A stretch of 22,074 bases of DNA from JAJPXC01 sp964562375 (GTDB taxonomy: Bacteria; Bacteroidota; Bacteroidia; Bacteroidales; Muribaculaceae), in the NCBI GenBank assembly GCA_964562375.1, contig CAZLSW010000056.1, forward strand, positions 1 to 22,074, in the 5' to 3' direction. The translations under genes and the position numbers were made by a program. Shown piece after piece: positions 6,694-14,124 of the stretch. Below the pieces are notes generated by a model, which was not told where the DNA came from, made no database searches, and was given only the letters and a program-made list of their open reading frames with translations. Positions within the stretch are counted from its first letter, which is position 1; each line of letters opens with the position of its first letter.

Positions 6694-7893
6694 TTAGACC
6701 GTGCGGCCGGGGTAGGCCTCAAGAGCTTTGCGGAGCACCACGAGGGCGTGTTGCAAGTCCTCCTTGCACAGCACGTAGGCCATGCGCACCTCGTTGCGCC
6801 CAACGCCAGGAGTGGTGTAGAAGCCCGATGCCGGAGCCATGAACACCGTTGCGCCCTCATACTCGAATTCGCTCAAGCACCAGGCGCAGAACTTGTCGGC
6901 ATCGTCCACGGGGAGCGACACCACAGTGTAGAAGGCGCCCATCGGGATAGGGGAGTAGCACCCGGGGATACGGTTCAACCCGTCGATAAGGAACTTACGG
7001 CGCTCCACATATTCATTGTAGGTGCCCAGCATGTAGTCCTCGGTGGCGTCGATCGAAGCCTCGGCTACAATCTGGCCCAACAGGGGCGGTGACAGACGTG
7101 CTTGGCAGAATTTCATCACGTTGGCTTTCAGCTCCTTGTGCTTGGTGATAATCGCGCCGATACGGATGCCGCACTCGCTGTAACGCTTCGACACGGAGTC
7201 AATCAGTACCACCTGATTCTCAATTCCTTCCAAGTGGAAAGCCGAGATGTAGGGTGCGCCCGTGTAGCAGAACTCGCGGTACACCTCGTCGGAGAACAGG
7301 AACAGGTCGTATTTCTTTACGATATCGCGGATGCGGTCCATCTCGCGTTGTGTGTAGAGGTAGCCCGTTGGATTGTTGGGGTTACAGATGAGGATGCCCT
7401 TGGTGCGAGGAGTGATCAGTTTCTCGAATTCCTCTAAGGGGGGCAGAGCGAAACCGGTATCGATTGACGACGGCACGGTTACAATCTTGGCCCCGGCCGA
7501 GATTGCGAAGGCCATGTAATTGGCGTAAGCCGGCTCGGGCACTATGATCTCATCGCCGGGGTCGAGGCAAGCCATGAAGGCGAACAATACGGCTTCCGAG
7601 CCACCTGTGGTGACGATAATATCCTCCACACCCACATTAATGTTGAAACGATGGTAGTATTTCTCCAGCTTCTGGCGCAGAGAGAGCAATCCTTCCGAAG
7701 GGCTGTATTCCAACACCTTGCGGTCGATATGCTTCAGGGCCTCCAGCCCCTCGGGGGGAGTGGGCAGGTCGGGCTGACCGATATTGAGGTGATAAACCTT
7801 TGTGCCACGGGCTTTGGCTTGATTGGCCAGTGGCACGAGTTTGCGTATAGGTGATGCGGGCATTACCTGCCCGCGTTGTGATATCTTAGGCAT
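6694..7893 (-). CDS. Pyridoxal phosphate-dependent aminotransferase, class I/II
   Basis: A 399-residue fold-type I aminotransferase. The PLP lysine is K236 in SVSKRYSECGIRIG, and the cofactor-binding residues sit in NPNNPTG (171-177) and SDEVY (201-205). YSPSEGLLSLR (63-73) and TTGGSEAV (95-102) are the substrate and phosphate-binding segments usual for aspartate/aromatic-type enzymes. The family transfers an amino group between an amino acid (often aspartate) and 2-oxoglutarate in the cytoplasm; the exact substrate cannot be read from sequence. The start MPKISQRGQVMPAS at 7891-7893 is preferred, as a longer frame to 7971 overlaps the end of purT with non-conserved residues. The gap to purT is 7 bases, so the two are co-transcribed. 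Confidence 0.93.
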   Translation of the reverse strand: MPKISQRGQVMPASPIRKLVPLANQAKARGTKVYHLNIGQPDLPTPPEGLEALKHIDRKVLEYSPSEGLLSLRQKLEKYYHRFNINVGVEDIIVTTGGSEAVLFAFMACLDPGDEIIVPEPAYANYMAFAISAGAKIVTVPSSIDTGFALPPLEEFEKLITPRTKGILICNPNNPTGYLYTQREMDRIRDIVKKYDLFLFSDEVYREFCYTGAPYISAFHLEGIENQVVLIDSVSKRYSECGIRIGAIITKHKELKANVMKFCQARLSPPLLGQIVAEASIDATEDYMLGTYNEYVERRKFLIDGLNRIPGCYSPIPMGAFYTVVSLPVDDADKFCAWCLSEFEYEGATVFMAPASGFYTTPGVGRNEVRMAYVLCKEDLQHALVVLRKALEAYPGRTV

Positions 7894-7900
7894 TGTACTT

Positions 7901-9097
7901 TTATTTGGAACGGGGGAGGACCTTGACCTCCAATTTTTCGTAGGCGCGTTCGGCCTTGGCGCGAGCCTCATCGACCGTGTCGGCCGACGCGAGGATTACG
8001 CCCATGCGGCGGTGACCCTTAATCTCGGGCTTGCCGAAGATGCGCATTTGGGTGTTGGGCTCGGCCAGGACGTTCTCCAAGTTACCGAGGATGATTTGAT
8101 CGGTGTCGCCCTCAACCACTACGGCGCGCGAGGCTCCGGGGGTATGGAGCGTAATGGTGGGGACGGGAAGTCCCAAAAGCGCTCGGGCGTGCAGGGCAAA
8201 CTCGCTCATGTCTTGGGTGATCATCGTTACCATGCCGGTGTCGTGGGGACGGGGGGATACCTCCGAGAAAATCACCTCGTCGCCTTTTACGAACATCTCC
8301 ACGCCGAAGATTCCGTAGCCACCAAGGGCGTCGGTCACCTTCTTGGCGATCTCTTGGGCTTTCTCAAGGGCTTCGGGAGCCATCGGCTGAGGTTGCCAAG
8401 AGTAACGGTAGTCGCCCTCCACTTGGATATGGCCGATAGGGGCACAATAAGTAGTCCCGGAGACGGAACGCACCGTCAACAGGGTGATTTCGTAGTCGAA
8501 AGGTACAAATCCCTCCACAATCACGCGGCCGGCACCCGCGCGGCCTCCCATTTGGCTCTCCTCCCAAGCGTGCTCAACATCGGCCTGGGATTTAACGGTG
8601 GTTTGACCATGGCCCGAAGAGCTCATGATGGGCTTTACAACGCAGGGAATGCCAATCTCTTCGATGGCTTTGAGGTATTCCTCCTTGGTGTCGGCGAAAC
8701 GGTATTTGGAGGTTGGGACGCCCAGTGTTTCGGCTGCCAAGCGACGTATACCCTCGCGGTTCATTGTCAAGCGAGCGGCAGTGGCTGTGGGGGTGACGTG
8801 GTAGCCTTCTTTCTCCAAGGCTACAAGCTCGTCGGTGGCAATAGCCTCTACCTCGGGGATTATATGGTCGGGGCGCTCAAGCTCAATCACGCGGCGTAAT
8901 TCCTTGCCGTCGAGCATGTTGATAACGTGGCTACGGTGGGCAACCTGCATCGCCGGGGCACCCGCGTAACGGTCGCATGCTACTACCTCTACGCCCATGC
9001 GTTGGAGCTCCAGAGCAACTTCTTTACCTAACTCACCGCTACCGAGGAGGAGCGCTTTGCGACCTACAGGGGTCATCACCGAGCCGATTTCTGCCAT
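7901..9097 (-). CDS. purT: Formate-dependent phosphoribosylglycinamide formyltransferase (GAR transformylase 2)
   Basis: PurT, 398 residues (E. coli about 392), makes formyl-GAR from GAR, formate and ATP in purine synthesis, bypassing the folate-dependent PurN. The N-terminal pre-ATP-grasp domain has the nucleotide loop KALLLGSGELGKEVALELQ. The ATP-grasp region holds VVKPIMSSSGHGQ (phosphate loop), GRVIVEGFVPFDYEITLLTVR and the metal-binding EVSPRPHDTGMVT. The C-terminal part has the family's PEIKGHRRMGVILA. It is the first gene of an apparent three-gene unit with an aminotransferase and a permease, with its own promoter at 9136-9165. Confidence 0.97.
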   Translation of the reverse strand: MAEIGSVMTPVGRKALLLGSGELGKEVALELQRMGVEVVACDRYAGAPAMQVAHRSHVINMLDGKELRRVIELERPDHIIPEVEAIATDELVALEKEGYHVTPTATAARLTMNREGIRRLAAETLGVPTSKYRFADTKEEYLKAIEEIGIPCVVKPIMSSSGHGQTTVKSQADVEHAWEESQMGGRAGAGRVIVEGFVPFDYEITLLTVRSVSGTTYCAPIGHIQVEGDYRYSWQPQPMAPEALEKAQEIAKKVTDALGGYGIFGVEMFVKGDEVIFSEVSPRPHDTGMVTMITQDMSEFALHARALLGLPVPTITLHTPGASRAVVVEGDTDQIILGNLENVLAEPNTQMRIFGKPEIKGHRRMGVILASADTVDEARAKAERAYEKLEVKVLPRSK

Positions 9098-9135
9098 TTC
9101 TAATTACTAATGTGTGGGGTTTTTATTTTTGACCG

Positions 9136-9165
9136 CGAAGTTACGGAAAATACCTGTAAAAGCAA
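9136..9165 (-). promoter_or_regulatory. Promoter of purT operon
   Basis: The minus strand has TAACTTCG (9136-9143), one mismatch from TAnnTTTG, and TTG (9163-9165) exactly 19 bases upstream. Transcription would start near 9131 and give a leader of about 35 bases. No purine riboswitch-like structure fits in this leader. Confidence 0.65.
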
Positions 9166-9181
9166 AATCAAGGGTGATTCT

Positions 9182-9245
9182 CGAATTTTCGAATACACGA
9201 ATGCACGAATGCACGACAGGGCGAAAAGCCGAATGGACGATGGTT
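9182..9245. repeat. Octamer tandem array, degenerate (CGAATGCA)8
   Basis: Eight units keep strict 8-bp phase, each starting CGA on the plus strand: CGAATTTT, CGAATACA, CGAATGCA, CGAATGCA, CGACAGGG, CGAAAAGC, CGAATGGA, CGATGGTT. The last unit overlaps the first two bases of the TTA (stop codon on minus) of porQ at 9244-9246. The phase persists through decayed units, which implies expansion first and mutation later. It occupies the whole 3' flank of porQ up to the purT promoter. Confidence 0.8.
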
Positions 9246-10263
9246 AGTGGATGATGTCGCCCAAGTTGAGATTGAGGTTGAGCATGAAGGTGGTGGCTCC
9301 GGTGTGGGGTTGCGCCAGGGCGATACCCACGGCGAATTTCCTCACGTTCAAGCCGGCGGCCAGGGAGAATCCCGAGAGGAACGAGCGCGAGTAGGTGTTC
9401 ATGTCGGTGCGGGTTTTGTAATTGTAGCCCAATGCGATGTACATGCGGTCGTTGGGTGTCCAGTCGGCGCCAAACACAAGGTGACGGAACAGGTTGGACC
9501 CGAACGAGTCCTTGGTTCCCGGGGCCTCGGCCTCGGTGCCGTCGCCGCCGTCGTAATAGGGAAGATGCCACTTCGTCAGGTTCCACGCCGTCACCGACAA
9601 ACGGATAGGCACAGTGCCGAACGATTGCGACCACCCAAGGCGGATGTCGAACGGCAAGCGCTCGTAAGTGTTGTCGAAGCGCTTGATCTGGCCGCCGGCG
9701 TTGGCCACAACTACCGACAGCGACAGGTCGTGCTCATCGTCGTAATAGTTGATACCCAGGTCGGTACCCAGAGCCATGGCCGTGTACTGCTCATAGGAGG
9801 AGTAAATCCACTTGAGGTTAATACCGCCGCGCAGGCGGTCGGTGATGTCGTGGGAGTATTTGCCGTTGACAATCACGTCCTTAGGGGAGAATGTGCCTGT
9901 GATGTTGCCGTACTCGTCGGCGGCCTTCATGTCGCCGTAACCCATGTATTGGATGCCCACACCCCACGCGGCGCGCTCGCCGGCCGAATGGGCGAAATGG
10001 ACGCCCGCGAAGTTCGACTCGCCCACATAGCGCATGTAGCTGATGTTGGTTTGCATCGACATCTCGGGGCCCAGCAGGGCAGGGTTTTGGTCGGTCGTGG
10101 CGATATCGTCCTCGACAGTGGTTATGTTGACCCCTCCCAAGCCGTATATACGGCTCGAGGAGGTGATATTCAGGAAATCGTAGGCCGTTGTGCCGTCCTG
10201 CGCCACCGCCGTCGAGGCGATGGCCGACACCGCGGCGGCTATCATTGTTCGCTTCAGATTCAT
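9244..10263 (-). CDS. porQ: Type IX secretion system protein PorQ-like outer membrane protein
   Basis: A 339-residue predicted outer-membrane barrel of the PorV/PorQ (FadL-like) group. The signal peptide is residues 1-21 (cleavage after AVA). The mature start has the PorQ signature: Y-FL-ITSSSRIYGLGGVNIT, then DDIATTDQNPALLGPEMSMQ. A run of amphipathic strands follows, ending LNLNLNLGDII. PorQ is counted among the Bacteroidetes type IX secretion or cell-surface attachment components; with PorZ it may serve the attachment complex. Other T9SS genes are not in this window. It is divergent from the secreted protein at 10446, whose C-terminus resembles a T9SS sorting tail, which makes a machinery-cargo link attractive but unproven. 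The ATG at 10261-10263 is followed directly by the signal peptide. Confidence 0.82.
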   Translation of the reverse strand: MNLKRTMIAAAVSAIASTAVAQDGTTAYDFLNITSSSRIYGLGGVNITTVEDDIATTDQNPALLGPEMSMQTNISYMRYVGESNFAGVHFAHSAGERAAWGVGIQYMGYGDMKAADEYGNITGTFSPKDVIVNGKYSHDITDRLRGGINLKWIYSSYEQYTAMALGTDLGINYYDDEHDLSLSVVVANAGGQIKRFDNTYERLPFDIRLGWSQSFGTVPIRLSVTAWNLTKWHLPYYDGGDGTEAEAPGTKDSFGSNLFRHLVFGADWTPNDRMYIALGYNYKTRTDMNTYSRSFLSGFSLAAGLNVRKFAVGIALAQPHTGATTFMLNLNLNLGDIIH

Positions 10264-10311
10264 TCTTCCCTATAAACGCAAAAATCGGGATAGTATTGCA
10301 TTTTACGATTT

Positions 10312-10331
10312 TTAACGATATATTTCGTTAA
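10312..10331. promoter_or_regulatory. Perfect inverted repeat in the divergent porQ / 10446 spacer
   Basis: TTAACGA (10312-10318) and TCGTTAA (10325-10331) are perfect 7-bp complements around the AT-only spacer TATATT, the layout of a dimeric regulator site. It lies 48 bases upstream of porQ and 114 upstream of the plus-strand gene, so a bound protein could act on both. No regulator is known for it; operator function is inference. Confidence 0.4.
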
Positions 10332-10349
10332 CATTTAAGAATAAATGCC

Positions 10350-10357
10350 GACCTTTG
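10350..10357 (+). promoter_or_regulatory. Weak candidate -7 box for the secreted protein gene
   Basis: GACCTTTG differs from TAnnTTTG only at the first base. No TTG is found about 19-20 bases upstream; TTA at 10328-10330 is the nearest match and lies at the edge of the inverted repeat. If real, transcription would start near 10362 and give a leader of about 80 bases. Confidence 0.3.
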
Positions 10358-10445
10358 ACAAACGTGGGCAGTGCGGCTCATCACAGATAGCGAATTAAAT
10401 CAATCAGTAAACTAAATAATCAATCCACTAAACACCTTAAAAATT

Positions 10446-12689
10446 ATGAAGAAACTTTTACTCACATGCTTGGGCTTGCTGTCCCTGGGCCTGACGGCTG
10501 GGGCGTCAACCCAGTACAAGCTTGTCACATCGTTAGATAACATCGAGACTGGCAAGGAGTATGTTATGGCCTACAGCGCTTCTCCCACAGCCGAGGATGC
10601 TACCTGTATCGCAAGCGGTGATTGGTATTCCACCCATAAGTTCATCACAGCGATAACGAGTGTTGCCTGCCCTAATGGTGTGATTACGTTGGACGACGAT
10701 TCCAGCGTTGTGCCTGTTACAATTGAGGCTGGTACGACATCGGGATCTTACGCTATTAAATTGAATGGTTACTACATTAGTGTCACTGGCATTGCCAATA
10801 ACAGCTTGGCGAATGAAACTGATTTGGCTGCTACATGCGACCTTTCATTTTTGTCGATGGATGGCAACTACCAAATCAAGATGAACCCTGTAACCAATGG
10901 CAATAGCGGGGCATGCCTTTTCCAGTGCAATGCTAATAATGGTCAGGAGCGTTTCTCCAATTACAAAACCGGCGCACAGAAGAACATCCAACTGTTCAAA
11001 AAAGTAGTTTCCGGTGAAGTAGAGGCCCCCCAATTCACACCCGCTGGTGGCACCTATTACGAGACACAAAGCGTGACAATCACGTGCTCAACCGATGGTG
11101 CAACGATTGAATATTCATTTGACGAAACAAATTGGACTGCTTATACTGAGCCTGTATCGGTATCATCATCTTGCACTCTTTACGCTCGCGCTACCTTGAA
11201 TGGGGTGACCAAGACCAACTCGGCCACTTATGTTATTACCACCATTCCCGAGGTAAGCTCTATCGCCGACATGTACGAGAAGATGGGTCGCCCCGCCACC
11301 AATGGGGACGAATCCGATGAGTTCATCGTTAACTTCGACGCTGTTGCTACCATGGTCTCGGGAAACAATAAGTACATCTACGATAACCAAGGTGGTTACG
11401 GCATGATTTACAAGTCGTTCACATGCGAGGCCGGTCAAGTGATCAAGGGTGGTTATCACGCTACGATCAAAAATTTCCGCGGTTTGCTCGAGATTATCCC
11501 TGTTACTACTCCTACTGTAGAGGATGGAGGCACGATCCCTGCTCCCAAGGTGCTCGCTGCTAATGAAATCACTACCGACAACCAGGGTATCTACGGTGTG
11601 ATAAATGGTGTGGTGTACGCTGAGGAAACTCCCTCTACCGCCACTTCATTTACTGGCACCGTTGATGGAACGGAAATTACGTTCTACAATACTCTCCTTC
11701 TTGATGCACAAAACGCTGGTACCTACAACGTTACTGGTATTATCTCGGTTTACGATGCAGCTCAATTCATCGTGATGGAATATGAGGATGTAACCCCCGA
11801 GGAAACCAAATGTGCTGATCCTGTATTTACTCCCGAACAGGGCGAAGTTGTCGCTGGCACAGTAGTTACTGTTACTTGCAAGACTGAGGACGCTACCTTC
11901 GTTTACACCATCAACGATGGCGAGGTGCTTACCGCGGCATTCCCCTTCACTTATACCGTAACCGAGGATGTAGTAATCGAAGGCTACGCCACCAAGACCG
12001 GTCTTGAGGACAGCGATGTAGTTACCGCTGCTTACACTGTGGTTACAGCTGTTTCTGATGTGTTTGTATCGGCAAGCTGCACCGATGTTGAGGGCGTAAC
12101 CATTACCAATCAGGATCCCTCAGCCGACCTGCCTTCGTCGGGCGGTTCCTCGGCTACACTCAACTGCGTTGACAAGACCTTTGAAGGATCTACTTGTGAC
12201 TTGCAATTCCAATATGTAACTGGTGGTTCTTATTCATGCGTGTTCACCGACGGCCTCCGCTGGTATAAGAACCAGACTTTCACAGTAACTCCCCATACTG
12301 GCTACACTATCCTTGGTGTCGAGATTAACACCACCGCTCAGAGCTACGTGCAAAGTATTACTGTCAACCTCTATGACTCCACAACTGAGCAATATGTTGC
12401 CGCAAGCGAGGCTTGCGTTCTCGACAAGACAAACAATATGATTACTTGGACGGGTGAGGTTGCCAAGAACCAGGCTATTCAAGCTGTGTCAAGTGCTCAG
12501 ATTCGCCTCAACTATATCAAGGTGACGACTACCGACGGTAGCGATGGCGTGAGCGATATCGTTGTTGACAATGACGTGAACGCTCCTGTTGAGTACTACA
12601 ATCTGCAGGGTATCCGCGTGGCTAATCCCGCCGCTGGTCAGCTCTTGATTCGCCGCCAAGGAAACAACGTTTCTAAAATCCTGTTTTAA
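10446..12689 (+). CDS. Secreted modular protein with chitobiase-like repeats and a T9SS-like C-terminal tail
   Basis: A 747-residue exported protein of unknown function. The signal peptide is residues 1-20 (LLLTCLGLLSLGLTAGA). Residues 21-190 form an N-terminal all-beta region ending in ERFSNYKTGAQKNIQLFKK, a segment common in Bacteroidales surface proteins. Two chitobiase/hexosaminidase-type beta sandwiches follow, about 193-266 (APQFTPAGGTYYETQSVTI) and 455-532 (DPVFTPEQGEVVAGTVVTV). Between them lies a probable OB-like beta domain. Another beta domain spans about 540-700. The last ~34 residues (PVEYYNLQGIRVANPAAG, then IRRQGNNVSKIL) match the type A sorting-tail pattern 'Y-L-G--V-----G-Y----' of T9SS cargo. 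No catalytic motif was seen; adhesin or glycan binding are guesses. It is the only plus-strand gene here, looks more AT-rich than its neighbours, and is followed by two hairpins. Confidence 0.82.
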   Translation: MKKLLLTCLGLLSLGLTAGASTQYKLVTSLDNIETGKEYVMAYSASPTAEDATCIASGDWYSTHKFITAITSVACPNGVITLDDDSSVVPVTIEAGTTSGSYAIKLNGYYISVTGIANNSLANETDLAATCDLSFLSMDGNYQIKMNPVTNGNSGACLFQCNANNGQERFSNYKTGAQKNIQLFKKVVSGEVEAPQFTPAGGTYYETQSVTITCSTDGATIEYSFDETNWTAYTEPVSVSSSCTLYARATLNGVTKTNSATYVITTIPEVSSIADMYEKMGRPATNGDESDEFIVNFDAVATMVSGNNKYIYDNQGGYGMIYKSFTCEAGQVIKGGYHATIKNFRGLLEIIPVTTPTVEDGGTIPAPKVLAANEITTDNQGIYGVINGVVYAEETPSTATSFTGTVDGTEITFYNTLLLDAQNAGTYNVTGIISVYDAAQFIVMEYEDVTPEETKCADPVFTPEQGEVVAGTVVTVTCKTEDATFVYTINDGEVLTAAFPFTYTVTEDVVIEGYATKTGLEDSDVVTAAYTVVTAVSDVFVSASCTDVEGVTITNQDPSADLPSSGGSSATLNCVDKTFEGSTCDLQFQYVTGGSYSCVFTDGLRWYKNQTFTVTPHTGYTILGVEINTTAQSYVQSITVNLYDSTTEQYVAASEACVLDKTNNMITWTGEVAKNQAIQAVSSAQIRLNYIKVTTTDGSDGVSDIVVDNDVNAPVEYYNLQGIRVANPAAGQLLIRRQGNNVSKILF

Positions 12690-12701
12690 TAGGCCCCCAC
12701 C

Positions 12702-12716
12702 CCCCCGAAACGGGGG
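12702..12716 (+). terminator. GC hairpin after the secreted protein gene
   Basis: CCCCCG (12702-12707), an AAA loop and CGGGGG (12711-12716) form a perfect 6-bp GC stem 13 bases after the TAA. The following CTTCCTT is only partly T-rich, so it may serve as a transcript-end stabiliser in front of the stronger hairpin downstream. Confidence 0.5.
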
Positions 12717-12744
12717 CTTCCTTAGATAACGGAACCCTTAATAG

Positions 12745-12776
12745 CCCCGCTTGGTGAATGCCTGGCGGGGTTTTTC
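12745..12776 (+). terminator. Rho-independent terminator
   Basis: CCCCGC (12745-12750) pairs with GCGGGG (12765-12770) around a 14-base loop, directly followed by TTTTTC. It lies 55 bases after the secreted protein gene. It also separates that gene from the convergent MFS gene, although the minus-strand side lacks a clear T-run. Confidence 0.8.
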
Positions 12777-12781
12777 TTCAC

Positions 12782-12811
12782 GACCGCAGCGGCGAACCGC
12801 GGGGCGCGTGG
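12782..12811. repeat. Third, diverged copy of the GC-rich palindromic repeat
   Basis: GACCGCAGCGGCGAACCGCG and the bases after it align with the element at 4904-4934 with three substitutions and one short gap. The core stem is partly retained (GCGG-CGAA-CCGC). It occurs once, between the two convergent genes, 18 bases beyond the MFS stop codon. Confidence 0.7.
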
Positions 12812-12829
12812 CTTGGACGGCTATTTTTG

Positions 12830-14077
12830 CTAATTGCTATCCAGATCGGGGGGAATACGGCGGGAGAGGAAAGCGCAAACCACGATCAGGGCCGTGAGCA
12901 GCAGGAAAGCGATAGCGGTGGAGTGGAGGATGTCGCCAAGACCCACCAACGGTGATACGATGGCACCGAATATGTAGCCGGCGATGCCAAGGATTGACGA
13001 TGCCTCTCCGGCTTGTGTACGTCCCTCATTCATCGACAATGTGTTGGTGACGGTGAAGATGAACCCCAAGCCGAAAAGGATGATGCACATAAACACTTCA
13101 AACAGCAGGAAACTCTTGACGTGCCATAACGCTATCGCCTGTCCTACCACTCCCACTACCAAGATGAACGTGCCTATCCAAGCCCCTCGCTTGAGTGGCT
13201 TGAACTTCATCGCCAGCATCGATGCGGCCATGATGAACAGCGAGTTGAAACCGATCACCAGTCCATACTGCGTCTGCGTCAATCCGTAATGTGTCTCCAA
13301 GATGAAGGGAGCGGCCGAGATGTAGGCGAACAGCAAGCCCAGCGATATCCCCTTGTAGGCTACATGCACCATGAACGGCCAATTCTTCAACAGGGTAGAA
13401 TAGGCGGCGAATGAGCGCCAGTAGCTACCCTTGCTACGGCGGTCATTAGGCAACGTTTCGCGCATAAATGGCGTGAGAATCAACACTATGGCGGCAAACG
13501 CTGCCAATACCACAAATATCCCCTTCCACCCATAGGCATCGGCGGTAACACCACCCAGCACGGGAGCGGCCGCTGGAGCCATGCCGTTCACAGCGCCGAT
13601 TATTGCCATTATCTTGGCCAGTTGTCGCCCTTGAAAGCGGTCGGCTGGCATCGATCGGCCAAGCAGGTAACCACCAGATGCGCCGATTCCTTGGAACAGT
13701 CGGCACCATATGAAAAATTCAATCGAGGGGGAAAAGATACTCACCACTGCACCCAAAATGAATACAATCAATGATCCGATCAGCACCGGTTTGCGCCCGA
13801 TGTGGTCGCTTAGGGGACCGAGGAAGAGCTGCCCCACGGCCAAGCCGATCATGCCGGTGGTAAGTCCCATCTGAGCCGTTGACACCGACACGTGGAAGAA
13901 CCGGCACATCGCGGGCAGCGCCGGGGTGAACATGTCGTTGACAAACGATCCCAAGGCACTGATCAGCACCACGAACGTCACGAACACCCACAACGGACGG
14001 AAGGAGTTGTTAGTTGTGAGTTGTGAGTTGTTAGTTTTTAGTTGTGAGTTGTTAGTTTTTAGTTGGGGAGTGGGCAT
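12830..14077 (-). CDS. MFS exporter, Bcr/CflA family
   Basis: A 415-residue, 12-helix major facilitator of the Bcr/CflA drug-export type. The first helix carries LGSFVNDMFTPALPAM (family: 'D.Y.PALP'). The loop 2-3 signature is LFLGPLSDHIGRKPVLIGS, and RLFQGIGASGGYLLGRSM is motif B/C of the drug/proton antiporters. Substrates in this family include bicyclomycin, sulfonamides and cysteine; here unknown. Residues 5-25 (QLKTNNS twice, then QLTTNNS) are written by a heptamer DNA array and are absent from usual family members, which begin near the first helix. The ATG at 14077 is the only ATG before the helix; a TTG at Leu29 would remove the repeat. It lies 47 bases after dacB on the same strand. 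Confidence 0.92.
   Translation of the reverse strand: MPTPQLKTNNSQLKTNNSQLTTNNSFRPLWVFVTFVVLISALGSFVNDMFTPALPAMCRFFHVSVSTAQMGLTTGMIGLAVGQLFLGPLSDHIGRKPVLIGSLIVFILGAVVSIFSPSIEFFIWCRLFQGIGASGGYLLGRSMPADRFQGRQLAKIMAIIGAVNGMAPAAAPVLGGVTADAYGWKGIFVVLAAFAAIVLILTPFMRETLPNDRRSKGSYWRSFAAYSTLLKNWPFMVHVAYKGISLGLLFAYISAAPFILETHYGLTQTQYGLVIGFNSLFIMAASMLAMKFKPLKRGAWIGTFILVVGVVGQAIALWHVKSFLLFEVFMCIILFGLGFIFTVTNTLSMNEGRTQAGEASSILGIAGYIFGAIVSPLVGLGDILHSTAIAFLLLTALIVVCAFLSRRIPPDLDSN
14006..14061. repeat. Heptamer tandem array inside the MFS reading frame, 8 units
   Basis: Eight 7-bp units on the plus strand: GTTGTTA, GTTGTGA, GTTGTGA, GTTGTTA, GTTTTTA, GTTGTGA, GTTGTTA, GTTTTTA, followed by a decayed GTTGGGG. 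On the coding strand, units 1-3 and 4-6 form an exact 21-bp duplication encoding QLKTNNS twice. Coding-strand units begin TAA or TCA. The two units where this triplet falls in frame (third and sixth) are both TCA, so the frame stays open. Confidence 0.92.
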
Positions 14078-14079
14078 AC

Positions 14080-14109
14080 GGGTGTTGAAACTTTCTTATT
14101 ATAACACCC
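14080..14109. promoter_or_regulatory. Inverted repeat just upstream of the MFS start
   Basis: GGGTGTT (14080-14086) and AACACCC (14103-14109) are perfect complements around a 16-base AT-rich interior, and the near arm lies 2 bases from the MFS ATG. As DNA it could be an operator; as RNA it could sequester the start. No standard TAnnTTTG box is seen in the 47-base gap from dacB. Confidence 0.35.
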
Positions 14110-14124
14110 AAAACGCCGGAATTG

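Noticed and set aside
6675..6860. 62-residue N-terminal extension of the LolC/E-like permease
   Set aside because: The extra residues are Arg/Cys-rich and lie over the conserved aminotransferase C-terminus in another frame. The ATG at 6674 begins a normal LolC/E N-terminus.
7894..7971. 26-residue N-terminal extension of the aminotransferase
   Set aside because: It overlaps the PurT C-terminus and is not aminotransferase-like. The ATG at 7893 gives the expected length and a 7-base gap.
7823..8899. Plus-strand open frame of 358 codons opposite purT
   Set aside because: It covers clear PurT motifs on the other strand and shows no recognisable domain. Long antisense frames are expected at this GC content.
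9247..10275. Plus-strand open frame of 342 codons opposite porQ
   Set aside because: It is the antisense shadow of porQ. Its translation is Val/Gly/His-rich with no family signature, whereas the minus-strand reading has a signal peptide and PorQ motifs.
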